A stretch of DNA of 64,000 nt from contig NZ_CP034179.1 of NCBI RefSeq assembly GCF_003860345.1, positions 1,240,001 through 1,304,000 of the forward strand. Direction: 5' to 3'. The DNA is from Caenibius tardaugens NBRC 16725. Its GTDB lineage: Bacteria > Pseudomonadota > Alphaproteobacteria > Sphingomonadales > Sphingomonadaceae. The notes under the pieces were generated by a model that worked only from the letters and a program-made list of their open reading frames with translations, searched no databases and was not told the DNA's origin. Positions 1-8,698 of the stretch are shown piece after piece. The translations under genes were made by a program, and so were the position numbers. The stretch's first letter is position 1, and each line of letters starts with the position of its first letter.

Positions 1-1
1 G

Positions 2-301
2 CTGTTCCTGACCTTGCGCCCCGATGCCGCATGGACCGAGGCACTCGAGGCGCGGATCGTTTCCGCCCTGCGCACCAAGGCCAGCCCCCGCCATGTGCCG
101 GACGCCTTCGTCATCGCACCGGGTATCCCCTACACGCTGACCGGAAAGAAGATGGAAGTCCCCATCCGCAAGCTGATCATGGGCGTGCCTGCGGAACAAG
201 CCGCCAGCCGTGACATCATGGCCCGGCCCGAACTGCTCGACTGGTTCGTGCAGTTCGCCGCCCGCCCCGAAATCGCAGAGCGGCGGCGGCAGAAAAATTA
301 G
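2..301 (+). CDS. Acetoacetyl-CoA synthetase, C-terminal fragment (cut by window start)
   Basis: Only the last 99 residues are inside the window. They form the C-terminal subdomain of an ANL-superfamily acyl-CoA ligase: RHVPD followed by the A10 motif TLTGKKMEVPIRK, whose first lysine is the one used in the adenylation half-reaction. The wording of the motif (GKKMEVP rather than GKIMRR) and the DIMARPELLDWF tail fit acetoacetate-CoA ligase better than acetyl-CoA synthetase. It would make acetoacetyl-CoA from acetoacetate, ATP and CoA. The next gene starts 15 bases downstream on the same strand, so they may share a transcript. The exact subfamily is an inference from this short piece. Confidence 0.75.
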   Translation: MFLTLRPDAAWTEALEARIVSALRTKASPRHVPDAFVIAPGIPYTLTGKKMEVPIRKLIMGVPAEQAASRDIMARPELLDWFVQFAARPEIAERRRQKN

Positions 302-316
302 ACGGAGAGAGACGAC

Positions 317-1927
317 GTGAACACTTTCGATACGGATGTCCTGATCGCCGGCGGGGGGCCAGTCGGAATGACTCTCGCGCTTGAACTGGCGCGGCATGGC
401 GTCCGTTCCATCGTTGCCGAACGCAATACATCAACGACAGACCATCCCAAGATGGACCTCACCAACGGCCGGAGCATGGAACTGTTTCGCCGTCTCGGCA
501 TCGTGGACAAGCTCCGCGCGGTGGGCGTCGCACAAAGCGAACCGCTCGATATCGTGTGGGCAACGGGGCCCCTTGGCCACGTCCTGCACCGTTTCGCCTA
601 TCCCGCCCCGCAGGCCGCCGCGGAAATCACCCGGCTGAACAACGATGGCAGCGGTACGCGCGAGCCGTCGATGCGCGTTTCGCAGATCGTTCTGGAACCG
701 GTGCTCAAGCAGGAAATCGACGCCAGTCCGGCCGTCGATGTGCGGTTTGGCTGGAAATACACAACGCTCGAACAAGATGGCGAAAGCGTGACGGCAACCC
801 TCGTCAACAGCGAAACCGGTGAAGAGGTGCTAGTCCGTTCGCGCTATCTCGTCGGTTGCGATGGCGGCGGCAGCAAGGTCCGGCGCGATCTGGGTATCGA
901 TCTCGAAGGCCAGCACGCCATTGCCCAGGCCTTCATGGTCCATTTTCAGAGCGAGGATGTCGACACGCTGGGCCGGTTTGGGCTCGCCTATCATTTGCAG
1001 ACGCTGAAAGGCACGATGATTGCGCAGAATGGCCGCGATATCTTCACATTGCACGTGGTCGGCTGTTCTCCGGATTCCGATCCCGCCGAACTGCTGCGCG
1101 ATTTTGTCGGGCGTGACTTTGACTTCGACATTCTGGTCGCCAATCCCTGGACGCCGCATGTCGTCGTGGCGACCGCTTACCGGTCGGGCAGAGCATTCCT
1201 GTGCGGCGATGCCGCGCACCAGTTCGTCCCTACGGGCGGTTACGGGATGAATACCGGCATCGGCGATGCGATCGATCTGGGCTGGAAACTCGCGGCAACA
1301 ATCACCGGCTGGGGCGGCGCAGCGTTGCTCGACAGCTATGACACCGAACGCCGCATAACCGCGATCCGCAATCGGGACATGGCCTTCGGCCATCTCGCAA
1401 CGCGCCTTGCCATCAATGAACAGCTCGCTCTCCATGCGGCCGATGCTTCCATCGACGAGCCGGATGCCGCCGACCGGCGGATCGCACTCGGCCATGCCAT
1501 TCGCGACCTCGGCAATGCAGAGAACGAGAGCTGGGGCATCGAGCATGGGTTCCGTTACGAAAATTCGGCAGTGAACGTCGATGACGGCATCGCGACCGAT
1601 TTCGATCCGATGCGCTGCCAGGGGCACATTCTTTCCGGTGGCAGGTTGCCCCATGTTGTTCTTAATGACGGACGCGCCCTGTTCGATCTGCTCGGTCCGG
1701 GCTTCACGCTTGTGGCCATCGGTACGTTCGATCTGACCGGCTTTGCCGAAGCCGCAGCCGACATACCCGCTACCGTTGTGTCACTCGAACGGGAAAGCGT
1801 GCTGGAACGCTGGCCTTCACGCCTGATCCTCGTTCGGCCCGATCAGCATGTCGCCTGGCATGGCACGCAGGTGCCAGAGGATTGGCGCTCTATTATCAAC
1901 ATCGCAACAGGCAGGAGTGCAGCATGA
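317..1927 (+). CDS. FAD-dependent aromatic hydroxylase (PheA/TfdB/MhpA-like)
   Basis: A 536-residue class A flavoprotein monooxygenase. It has an N-terminal dinucleotide motif GGGPVG (residues 12-17), the GCDGGGS motif near 180-186 that contacts FAD and NADPH, and GDAAHQFVPTGGYGMNTGI from 297, the FAD ribityl motif. A C-terminal thioredoxin-like tail (about 430-536) is as expected for phenol or 3-(3-hydroxyphenyl)propionate hydroxylases. It should hydroxylate a phenolic or other activated ring using NAD(P)H and O2; the substrate cannot be read from sequence. The start is GTG, preceded by a GGAGAGAG ribosome site. Its stop overlaps the next start (ATGA), so it is translationally coupled to the SnoaL-like gene. 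Confidence 0.88.
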   Translation: MNTFDTDVLIAGGGPVGMTLALELARHGVRSIVAERNTSTTDHPKMDLTNGRSMELFRRLGIVDKLRAVGVAQSEPLDIVWATGPLGHVLHRFAYPAPQAAAEITRLNNDGSGTREPSMRVSQIVLEPVLKQEIDASPAVDVRFGWKYTTLEQDGESVTATLVNSETGEEVLVRSRYLVGCDGGGSKVRRDLGIDLEGQHAIAQAFMVHFQSEDVDTLGRFGLAYHLQTLKGTMIAQNGRDIFTLHVVGCSPDSDPAELLRDFVGRDFDFDILVANPWTPHVVVATAYRSGRAFLCGDAAHQFVPTGGYGMNTGIGDAIDLGWKLAATITGWGGAALLDSYDTERRITAIRNRDMAFGHLATRLAINEQLALHAADASIDEPDAADRRIALGHAIRDLGNAENESWGIEHGFRYENSAVNVDDGIATDFDPMRCQGHILSGGRLPHVVLNDGRALFDLLGPGFTLVAIGTFDLTGFAEAAADIPATVVSLERESVLERWPSRLILVRPDQHVAWHGTQVPEDWRSIINIATGRSAA

Positions 1928-2343
1928 GCAATCTCGAAACCGCAGCCATCACATCGGCATGCAGCAATGTCATTGCCGCCTTTGCCGCCCACGTCGACAA
2001 TCGCCGCTTTGCCGAGGCTGTCGCCCTGTTCACGCCTGACGGAATCTTCGAAAGGCCGGATGCCAAGGCACATGGGCAGGGTGAAATCGCCGCGCTTTGG
2101 GCCGACCGTCCGCTCGCCTTCAAAACCCGGCACCTTTGCCATCAGACATGGTTCAGCGATGTCAGCGCGGACACCGTCCACGCGGTAACCCCCTTCACCC
2201 TCTACACGGCGCAGCACGAAGGCGATGGTTTTGCAGCGGTTCCCACCCCCGCCGCCATTGCCGAATTTCATGACGAATTGCGCCTGACGGACGGCGCATG
2301 GCGCATCGCCCATCGCCGGTCTGTGCCCGCGATGGTCGGCTGA
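1924..2343 (+). CDS. SnoaL-like / NTF2-fold protein
   Basis: A 139-residue single-domain protein of the SnoaL-like polyketide cyclase group in the NTF2 superfamily. The early helix AAFAAHVDNRRFAEAVALF, then FTPDGIFERPD and the later strands RHLCHQ...WRIAHRRSV, are typical. These folds serve as small cyclases, dehydratases, isomerases or oxygenase beta subunits. No catalytic residue set is conserved enough to name the reaction. The ATG overlaps the hydroxylase stop (ATGA) with AGGAG just upstream, so the two probably act in one step or in sequence on the same aromatic substrate. A rho-independent terminator follows at 2429. Confidence 0.72.
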   Translation: MSNLETAAITSACSNVIAAFAAHVDNRRFAEAVALFTPDGIFERPDAKAHGQGEIAALWADRPLAFKTRHLCHQTWFSDVSADTVHAVTPFTLYTAQHEGDGFAAVPTPAAIAEFHDELRLTDGAWRIAHRRSVPAMVG

Positions 2344-2428
2344 AAGGCGATCTATCCGCCATGGGGCGGTGATCACATCCGGCAAGGCCATCCGATAGGG
2401 CGGCCTGGCCGGACGCGATATGCCGCCG

Positions 2429-2458
2429 AAACGGGCCATGCGCCGATGGCCCGTTTTT
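2429..2458. terminator. Bidirectional rho-independent terminator
   Basis: An 11-base perfect stem (AAACGGGCCAT with ATGGCCCGTTT) and a 6-base loop, with T's on the right and A's on the left. It sits between the convergent SnoaL-like gene and the E2 gene, so it can end transcripts from both sides. Confidence 0.85.
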
Positions 2459-2463
2459 AACGA

Positions 2464-3771
2464 TCAGGCCGCAAGGCCCAGTGGCTTTTCCACCAGTTCG
2501 CGGAAGGCCGTCATCAGTTGGGCGCCATCGGCGCCATCAATGGCGCGATGGTCAAAGCTGCCGGTGACCGACATCACCGTCGCAACGCCAAGCGTGCCAT
2601 CCTCCATCACCCACGGGCGTTTCTCGCCCGCGCCAATGGCCAGGATCATCGCCTGTGGCGGATTGATCACCGCATCGAACTGCTTGATCCCCATCATGCC
2701 CATGTTCGACAGGCTGGCCGTGCCGCCCTGATATTCGTGCGGCTGCAACTTGCCGTCCTTCGCCTTGGCTGCAAGCTCGGCCATCTCGGTCGAAATCTGC
2801 GCCAGCCCCTTGGCCGCAACATCGGTGACAATCGGGGTGATCAGACCGCCCGGAATGCTCACCGCAACCGAGACATCCGCCCGCTTGTACTGCCGCATCA
2901 CATCGCCGGCAAAGGACACGTTGCAGGCATGCACCTGCATCAGCGCCACACCCAGCGCCTTGATCAGCATGTCGTTGACCGAAAGCTTGATATGGCGCGC
3001 GGCCAGAGCCGCATTCAGTTCCCCGCGCAGCGCGAGCAAGGCATCAAGCCGCACGTCCACGGTCAGATAGATATGCGGCACCTGCTGTTTGGATTCGGTC
3101 AGGCGGCGCGCAATCACCTTGCGCATGCCGGACAGCTTCACATCCTCGAACGGAATGCCGAAATCAGGCAGGGCATCCGTCAGCGACGTGGCCACAGGTT
3201 GCCCGGTGGGGGCAGGAGCGGCGGCAACAGGCACAGCCGTGCCCGGTTTCGCATCGACCACATCCGCCTTGACGATCCTGCCATTGGGGCCGCTGCCCTG
3301 CACACCGGCCAGATCGATACCCGTCTGCTCCGCAATCCGCCGGGCCAAAGGCGATGCGACAATGCGATCGCCCTTTTCCGCAGCCTTGGGCACCGCCGCA
3401 CGCGCCGGGGCGGGCCTGGCCTCTGCCGCGGGGGCAGGCGCAGGCGCCGCAACCGGTTCCGCCGCTTTGGCCGCCGGCTCGTCCGCAACCTTCGGTGCAG
3501 GTGCCTTGGGCGCAGGCGCAGCCGTTTCCCCTTCCGCACCCAGCGTCGCAATCACCGTGCCGACTTTCACGTCTTCAGTGCCTTCGGGCACCGCAATCGA
3601 AAGAATCGTCCCCTCGTCAACCGCCTCGAATTCCATCGTCGCCTTGTCGGTTTCAATCTCCGCAAGAATATCGCCCGAAACAACGGTGTCCCCTTCCTTC
3701 ACCAGCCACTTGGCCAGTGTCCCTTGCTCCATCGTGGGGGAAAGCGCGGGCATCTTCACTTCAATGGTCAT
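2464..3771 (-). CDS. 2-oxoacid dehydrogenase E2 (dihydrolipoyl acyltransferase)
   Basis: 435 residues with E2 architecture. An N-terminal lipoyl domain has the swinging-arm lysine K43 in [12 protein letters not shown]. An Ala/Pro-rich linker covers about 85-130, a peripheral-subunit-binding domain ([15 protein letters not shown]) lies near 137-170, and the catalytic acyltransferase domain ends with [11 protein letters not shown], catalytic H408. It transfers the acyl group made by the E1 next door to CoA. The ATG at 3771 overlaps the E1 stop (ATGA); an in-frame TTG six bases upstream is less likely. No E3 gene is adjacent, so dihydrolipoamide dehydrogenase must come from elsewhere. The acyl specificity (acetyl versus propionyl) is not decided by sequence. 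Confidence 0.9.
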   Translation of the reverse strand: MTIEVKMPALSPTMEQGTLAKWLVKEGDTVVSGDILAEIETDKATMEFEAVDEGTILSIAVPEGTEDVKVGTVIATLGAEGETAAPAPKAPAPKVADEPAAKAAEPVAAPAPAPAAEARPAPARAAVPKAAEKGDRIVASPLARRIAEQTGIDLAGVQGSGPNGRIVKADVVDAKPGTAVPVAAAPAPTGQPVATSLTDALPDFGIPFEDVKLSGMRKVIARRLTESKQQVPHIYLTVDVRLDALLALRGELNAALAARHIKLSVNDMLIKALGVALMQVHACNVSFAGDVMRQYKRADVSVAVSIPGGLITPIVTDVAAKGLAQISTEMAELAAKAKDGKLQPHEYQGGTASLSNMGMMGIKQFDAVINPPQAMILAIGAGEKRPWVMEDGTLGVATVMSVTGSFDHRAIDGADGAQLMTAFRELVEKPLGLAA

Positions 3772-6113
3772 TGGCAACGCTCCAGAAAAAGTTCGGCAGC
3801 AGCATCCACGATGGCGTTCGCATCCAGCCGATAGGTGTGGAACAAATCAGGCAAATCGCCCGTCTGGCCAAACCGGTCGTTGCCCAATGGGCTGACTCGC
3901 ATGCCCGCGACCCCGCCCAGCCACGACAGCGCGCCGGGTGCGCCATCCAGCACAGTGATCAGCCCGGCATCAGGCGCAAGGGCGGACAGCAAATGCTGCG
4001 CATGGCACGGCTCTGCCCGATCGCCGTTCCAGCGCGCCGCGCGCCGTGCCGACCACCCGCGATGCAGCAAATCGGGAGACGTCACATTCAACAGCCCGAG
4101 GCCCGGAATATCGTCGATCAGTTGCTCCCATGCTTCCAGCGCTTCCGGCGCGACAACCCCGCTGAAAACGATAGCGGCCTCGGCATTCGGTGCCGGTTTG
4201 CGCAACCAGTAGCCGCCTTTCAGCGCATCGGCTTCCCAGCCGTGATCATCCCGCGCGACCTGTGGGATCGTCCGCGTCGAAAGCCGCAGATAAACCGAAC
4301 TGCCATCGGGCTTTTGCATATGTTCGAATGACCAGCGCATGATTGCGGCAAGTTCATCGGCAAAAGCCGGATCGAAATAGGTCAAATTGGGTTGCCCCAT
4401 CCCGATCAGCGGCGTGTTGATCGATTGGTGCGCGCCACCTTCTGCCGCCAGCGCCAGACCGGACGGCGTGCCCACCAGCAGAAAACGGGCATCCGAATAA
4501 CACCCGTAATTCAGCGCATCGAGACCACGTGCGATAAAGGGATCGTACACCGTGCCGACCGGGATCAGCCGCGTTCCGAAATGGGGCGCAGCCAGACCCA
4601 GCGATGCCAGCATGATGAAGAAGTTGTTTTCGGCAATGCCCAGTTCAATGTGCTGACCGGCGGCATGTTGTATCCACTTCTGCGCCGAGGGAATTTTGGC
4701 CTTCTGGAACACATCGGCCAGTTCCTGCCGCCTGAACAGCCCGCGCTGGTTAACGAAAGCGCCCAGATTGGTGGTCTGCGTCACGTCCGGAGCCGTCGTT
4801 ACGATGCGGTCGGCCAGTTCATCGCCGGACTTCGCAAGATCGAGCAGGATACGCCCGAACGCGGCCTGGGTTGACTGTTCCGCACCATCGGGCGCAGGGA
4901 GCGGGGGAACCGGGATAGCCGGTGCGACCGGCTCGCTTTCTTTCCGTCCCAGGGGGCTGGCATCGACGAACGCCTTGAGCTGCGCGGCCAGATTATCCCC
5001 CAGCCCGGCCCATGGCTCCCATTCGTCCCCTTCCCTGATCCCCATACCGGCACGGAATTTCTCCATCTGGGCAGGGTTCATCATGCCCGAGTGATTGTCC
5101 TTATGACCGGCCAGCGGCAGACCGTAACCTTTAACGGTGTAAGCGATGAACAGGGTGGGCCGGTTATCATCGATGCTGTCGAAGGCATCAATCAAGGTTT
5201 CGATGCAATGGCCGCCAAGATTGGTCATGAGGGCCGCAAGCGCATCATCGTCAAACGATGCGAGCAGCGCGTTCACATCACGATCCTTGCCGATGTCAGC
5301 CATCAGCCGTTCGCGCCAGGCCGCCCCTCCCTGATAGGTCAGGGCGGCAAATTCGGCGTTCGGGCAATTGTCGATCCACTCTTCGATGACCTTGCCGCCC
5401 GGCCGTTTGAACGCTTCCTGTTGCAGCTTGCCGTATTTCAGCGTGACGACGCGCCAGCCGCAGGTTTCGAAAATGTCATCGAAACGCCGGAACATTCTGT
5501 CTGCGGTCGTGCTGTCGAGCGATTGCCGGTTGTAATCGACAATCCACCAGCAGTTGCGCAGATCGTGTTTGTAGCCTTCGATCAGGCACTCGTAGATATT
5601 GCCTTCATCCAGTTCGGCATCGCCCATCAGGGCAATCATGCGCCCGGCCTGGTCTTCCGGCACCTGTCCGTGGGCAATCAGATAATCCTGCACCAGACTG
5701 GTGAAGGCCGTCACAGCCACGCCAAGGCCGACAGAGCCGGTCGAGAAATCGACCGGGATGGCATCCTTGGTGCGGCTCGGATAGCTTTGCACACCGCCCA
5801 GGCCGCGAAAACGCTGCATGCGATCAAGCGTCTGGTTTCCGAGAAGGTAATGAATCGCGTGGAGCACCGGCCCGGCGTGCGGCTTGACCGAAACCTTGTC
5901 TTGCGGACGCAACGCATGAAAATAAAGCGCCACCATGATCGCCGTCATCGACGCGCAGCTCGCCTGATGCCCGCCCACTTTCAGCCCATCCCGCTTGGGC
6001 CGGATATGGTTGGCGTTGTGGATCATCCACGAGGAAAGCCACAACAGCCGGTTGTGCAGCTGGTTCAGGGCCTCAACGGTGTTCTGGCGATCAGTTGGCA
6101 GGGAAGGTACCAC
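3768..6113 (-). CDS. Homodimeric 2-oxoacid dehydrogenase E1 (AceE/MdeB-like, transketolase fold)
   Basis: About 781 residues. The thiamine-diphosphate enzyme has a fused alpha-beta arrangement like AceE: transketolase N-domain ([20 protein letters not shown]), a TPP/Mg motif GDAELDEGN...VDYN around 162-195, then the pyrimidine domain ([19 protein letters not shown]) and a C-terminal domain. It is about 100 residues shorter than enterobacterial AceE. It decarboxylates a 2-oxoacid and acylates the lipoyl arm of the overlapping E2. A GAGG ribosome site lies 8 bases before a GTG at 6113; TTG at 6119 is an alternative. With a divergent Lrp-type regulator the layout recalls the mdeB/mdeR region of Pseudomonas (2-oxobutyrate oxidation), so pyruvate may not be the substrate. 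Confidence 0.85.
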   Translation of the reverse strand: MVPSLPTDRQNTVEALNQLHNRLLWLSSWMIHNANHIRPKRDGLKVGGHQASCASMTAIMVALYFHALRPQDKVSVKPHAGPVLHAIHYLLGNQTLDRMQRFRGLGGVQSYPSRTKDAIPVDFSTGSVGLGVAVTAFTSLVQDYLIAHGQVPEDQAGRMIALMGDAELDEGNIYECLIEGYKHDLRNCWWIVDYNRQSLDSTTADRMFRRFDDIFETCGWRVVTLKYGKLQQEAFKRPGGKVIEEWIDNCPNAEFAALTYQGGAAWRERLMADIGKDRDVNALLASFDDDALAALMTNLGGHCIETLIDAFDSIDDNRPTLFIAYTVKGYGLPLAGHKDNHSGMMNPAQMEKFRAGMGIREGDEWEPWAGLGDNLAAQLKAFVDASPLGRKESEPVAPAIPVPPLPAPDGAEQSTQAAFGRILLDLAKSGDELADRIVTTAPDVTQTTNLGAFVNQRGLFRRQELADVFQKAKIPSAQKWIQHAAGQHIELGIAENNFFIMLASLGLAAPHFGTRLIPVGTVYDPFIARGLDALNYGCYSDARFLLVGTPSGLALAAEGGAHQSINTPLIGMGQPNLTYFDPAFADELAAIMRWSFEHMQKPDGSSVYLRLSTRTIPQVARDDHGWEADALKGGYWLRKPAPNAEAAIVFSGVVAPEALEAWEQLIDDIPGLGLLNVTSPDLLHRGWSARRAARWNGDRAEPCHAQHLLSALAPDAGLITVLDGAPGALSWLGGVAGMRVSPLGNDRFGQTGDLPDLFHTYRLDANAIVDAAAELFLERCQ

Positions 6114-6121
6114 AGGCAATC

Positions 6122-6138
6122 CTCAAAATGTTTGAGGG
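6122..6138. promoter_or_regulatory. Inverted repeat over the E1 ribosome-binding site
   Basis: A perfect 7-base inverted repeat (CCTCAAA-ATG-TTTGAGG) whose left arm contains, on the minus strand, the GAGG Shine-Dalgarno of the E1 gene. It could be a regulator site or an mRNA hairpin that hides the ribosome site. Function is inferred. Confidence 0.45.
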
Positions 6139-6202
6139 CCAATTAGCAGCGGCAGCCATGGCATGTCCCTGCGGAGTTTGCGGTAATCACACCCACAAAC
6201 AG

Positions 6203-6248
6203 CATAAATTTGTTTTTATGAGACAAGAATTGGCATATATTGCCAATT
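6203..6248. promoter_or_regulatory. Putative Lrp/AsnC operators in the E1-lrp divergent promoter
   Basis: Two palindromes lie in the 135-base gap between the divergent genes. The stronger, 6228-6248, has perfect 8-base arms AATTGGCA/TGCCAATT around TATAT and ends right at the ATG (6249) of the regulator. A weaker one, 6203-6220, has arms CATAAA/TTTATG. Lrp-family dimers bind such AT-centred palindromes, often in their own promoters. The position over the start codon predicts repression of the regulator itself. Confidence 0.6.
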
Positions 6249-6719
6249 ATGACTTTAGATAAGATAGATTGTCGAATTCTGAATGAACTCCAGTCTGATG
6301 GCCGGATGACCAATCAGGAATTGTCGGAAAAAGTTGGCCTGTCGCCCAGCCCTTGCCTTCGCCGGTTGAAACAACTCGAAAGCAGCGGGATCATCACCCG
6401 CTACGTGGCGCTGGTGAATCCGGACCTTGTCGGCCTCCCGGTGACGGCGTTTGTCCGGATACGCCTCGATCAGCAGGATGACCGGCATCTGGCGGAATTC
6501 GAAAAAGCGGTCACCGCCTTTTCAGAGGTCATGGAATGTTACCTCATGACCGGGGACGCGGATTATCAGTTGCGGGTGCTGGTTTCATCCTTGGGCGCGT
6601 TTGAAGATTTTCTCCGGTCCAAGCTGACCCGTATCCCCGGCATCTCCGAGGTCACAACCAGTTTCGCGTTGCGGCCGGTGGTGTACAAGACATCGATCCC
6701 GCTGCAAAACGGCACCTGA
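6249..6719 (+). CDS. Lrp/AsnC-family transcriptional regulator
   Basis: 156 residues: an N-terminal winged helix-turn-helix (LDKIDCRILNELQSDGR, then LSEKVGLSPSPCLRRLKQLE as the recognition segment, residues about 2-50) and a C-terminal RAM/effector domain (about 65-145) with the usual MTGDADYQLRV strand-turn. Such proteins bind an amino or oxo acid and control nearby catabolic genes. It is divergent from the E1-E2 pair, so it is the likely switch for that pair. ATG 6249 is chosen over an in-frame TTG at 6240; neither has a strong ribosome site, consistent with a start placed inside an operator. Confidence 0.9.
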   Translation: MTLDKIDCRILNELQSDGRMTNQELSEKVGLSPSPCLRRLKQLESSGIITRYVALVNPDLVGLPVTAFVRIRLDQQDDRHLAEFEKAVTAFSEVMECYLMTGDADYQLRVLVSSLGAFEDFLRSKLTRIPGISEVTTSFALRPVVYKTSIPLQNGT

Positions 6720-6751
6720 AGCGCCGGGTTATCGGCCCGGCTGGAGACCGA

Positions 6752-7519
6752 TCAGCGAATGGCTTTCCCGGCGACAGCCTGCACATGACCGACCGAATCC
6801 AGCAGGGCAGCCTGCTCTTCCGATTCCGCGTGCAACAAATCGGCAGAGTTCGCCTGCGCCATCGCGTTGAGCAAGCGCTTGGCGGCCCGGACGGCTTCTC
6901 CGCTTTGCGCCGCAATTGTTTGCGCCAGTTCCTTTGCCTGTTCCAGCGGGCTGTCGGCAATATGGGTCACAAGGCCCAGAGTGCCCGCCTCGCTGCCCGG
7001 CACCACCCGCGCAGTATAGACCAGTTCACGCACCACGTCTTCACGCACCAGCCCCTTCAGCAAGGGGAAGGCAGCCATATCGGGGACCAGACCCCAATAG
7101 GTTTCACGCAGGGATATCTTCGCATCCGGCGTGGCGATCCGCACATCGGCGCCCAGCATGATCTGGCAACCAGCCCCTATCGCCGCGCCATGCACCGCCG
7201 CGATCACCGGGACCGGCAGCATCCGCCATCCCCAGGCGACCGCCTGGAAAAGATTGGCCTGATCGGCATTGCGTTCGCGCAGCACGGTCTTCACGTCATC
7301 CTTGCCCTTGAGCAGCGCAAGATCGATCCCGGCGCAAAACGCCGGACCTTCGCCCGACAGCACCACGCAACGGAGAGAATCCATGGCCCGCAACCGCTCA
7401 ATCGTCTGGGATATCTGCCTGAACATCGGCATGTCGAGCGCGTTCAGCTTGTCGGGGCGGTTGAGACGGACATAGGCAATGGCATCGTCAACATCCACAT
7501 GAACACGCTGCTCAGCCAT
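6752..7519 (-). CDS. Enoyl-CoA hydratase/isomerase (crotonase family)
   Basis: 255 residues with crotonase landmarks: the first oxyanion-hole strand GPAFCAGIDLALLKG and the second, HGAAIGAGCQIMLGADVRIA. At the position of the second catalytic acid the motif is GLVPDMAAFPLL, a VPD signature shared with PaaG-like isomerases and dienoyl-CoA isomerases rather than classic hydratases (PGAGGTQ). A double-bond isomerase is therefore as likely as a hydratase. The start has GAGGTG upstream; in-frame reading further upstream runs through the neighbouring gene and is not coding. It is the third gene of a minus-strand acyl-CoA set with the dehydrogenase and the racemase. Confidence 0.87.
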   Translation of the reverse strand: MAEQRVHVDVDDAIAYVRLNRPDKLNALDMPMFRQISQTIERLRAMDSLRCVVLSGEGPAFCAGIDLALLKGKDDVKTVLRERNADQANLFQAVAWGWRMLPVPVIAAVHGAAIGAGCQIMLGADVRIATPDAKISLRETYWGLVPDMAAFPLLKGLVREDVVRELVYTARVVPGSEAGTLGLVTHIADSPLEQAKELAQTIAAQSGEAVRAAKRLLNAMAQANSADLLHAESEEQAALLDSVGHVQAVAGKAIR

Positions 7520-7571
7520 TTCCCACCTCTGCTTCACATTTCCCGTTCCATCATCTGGCATCGCACACCGA

Positions 7572-8698
7572 TCACCGGGATGCGGTGCGCGCGATGCCCC
7601 ACTCGGCCAACAATTCTGCGCCCCCATCACCCGCAGCGCAAGGCGGCGCGCCGATCCGGCCCGGCGTCCGCGAAAACCGGGGCGCGGGTGCGGCCTGCAC
7701 CACGCCGCCCTGCTCCACATATATCCCTCTGGCGGCCATATGCGGATGATGCGGCGCCTCATCGAGGTCCAGCACGGGCGCAAAGCAGGCGTCCGTACCC
7801 TCCAGCAGGGCGCACCATTCGTCGCGGTTGCGGCGCGCGAAGGCTTCCCCGATCCGGGCCCGGCCTTCCGCCCACGTGGCGGGATCATGGCGTCGTTCGA
7901 AATGCTGCGCATCCAGTTCCAGAACCGCGAGCAATTGTGCGAAGAATTGCGACTCCAACGGCCCGACCGAAACATATTTGCCATCGGCGCACGCATATAC
8001 GCCGTAGAAGGACGCCTGCCCGCCCAGCAGGTTGCGGCTGCGCGACATCTCCGTGAGGCCGGAGGCAACAATGCCCTGAAAGAAGGTCATCAGCGATGCC
8101 GTTCCATCGACGATGGCCGCATCGATCACCTGCCCCTGCCCGGACCGGCTGCGCTCAAACAGTGCGGCGACGATGCCCACGGCAAGATAGAGTGCCCCTC
8201 CTGCGAAATCGCCAACCAGATTCAACGGGGGGATGGCGGCCCCTTGGCACCGCCGATGGCAGCAAGCGCACCGGTAAGGGCGATATAGTTTATATCGTGG
8301 CCTGCCGCATGGGCCAGTGGCCCCTCCTGCCCCCAGCCGGTCATTCGCCCGTAAATCAGCGCGGGATTGCGGGCACAGATCAAGTCAGGGCCAAGGCCGA
8401 GCTTCTCCATCACGCCGGGCCGAAACCCTTCAATCAGGACATCCGCCTTATCGATCGCAGCCAGACAGGTTGCCAGATCGCCTGAATCCTTGAGATCGAG
8501 CGCCAGCGACCGCCGCCCGCGCCAGGTCACATCCGCGGGATGCGGGCTGTGGCCCGGCCGATCGATCCGCAGGATATCGGCGCCAAGATCAGCCAGCAAC
8601 ATGCAGCAGAAGGGCGCCGGGCCGAGGCCTGCAAACTCCACGATGCGAACACCCGCCAGCGGCCCTGTATGCCGCCCATCTATCCTCGCCATAGTCAC
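7572..8698 (-). pseudogene. Alpha-methylacyl-CoA racemase / CaiB-type protein, single-base frameshift
   Basis: Two open pieces (8698-8222 and 8225-7572) together make one 375-residue family III CoA-transferase/AMACR protein. The first half ends after [18 protein letters not shown], holding the catalytic His-Asp pair of AMACR (H126/D127 in the mycobacterial MCR). The second begins at NLVGDFAGGAL, holding the second catalytic Asp. The break is in a run of six G on the plus strand (8227-8232); one more base restores the family consensus PPLNLVGDF. If real, the gene is inactive; if a sequencing error, it interconverts 2R/2S-methylacyl-CoA for the adjoining acyl-CoA dehydrogenase. The GTG start overlaps the upstream stop (GTGA). 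Confidence 0.82.
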
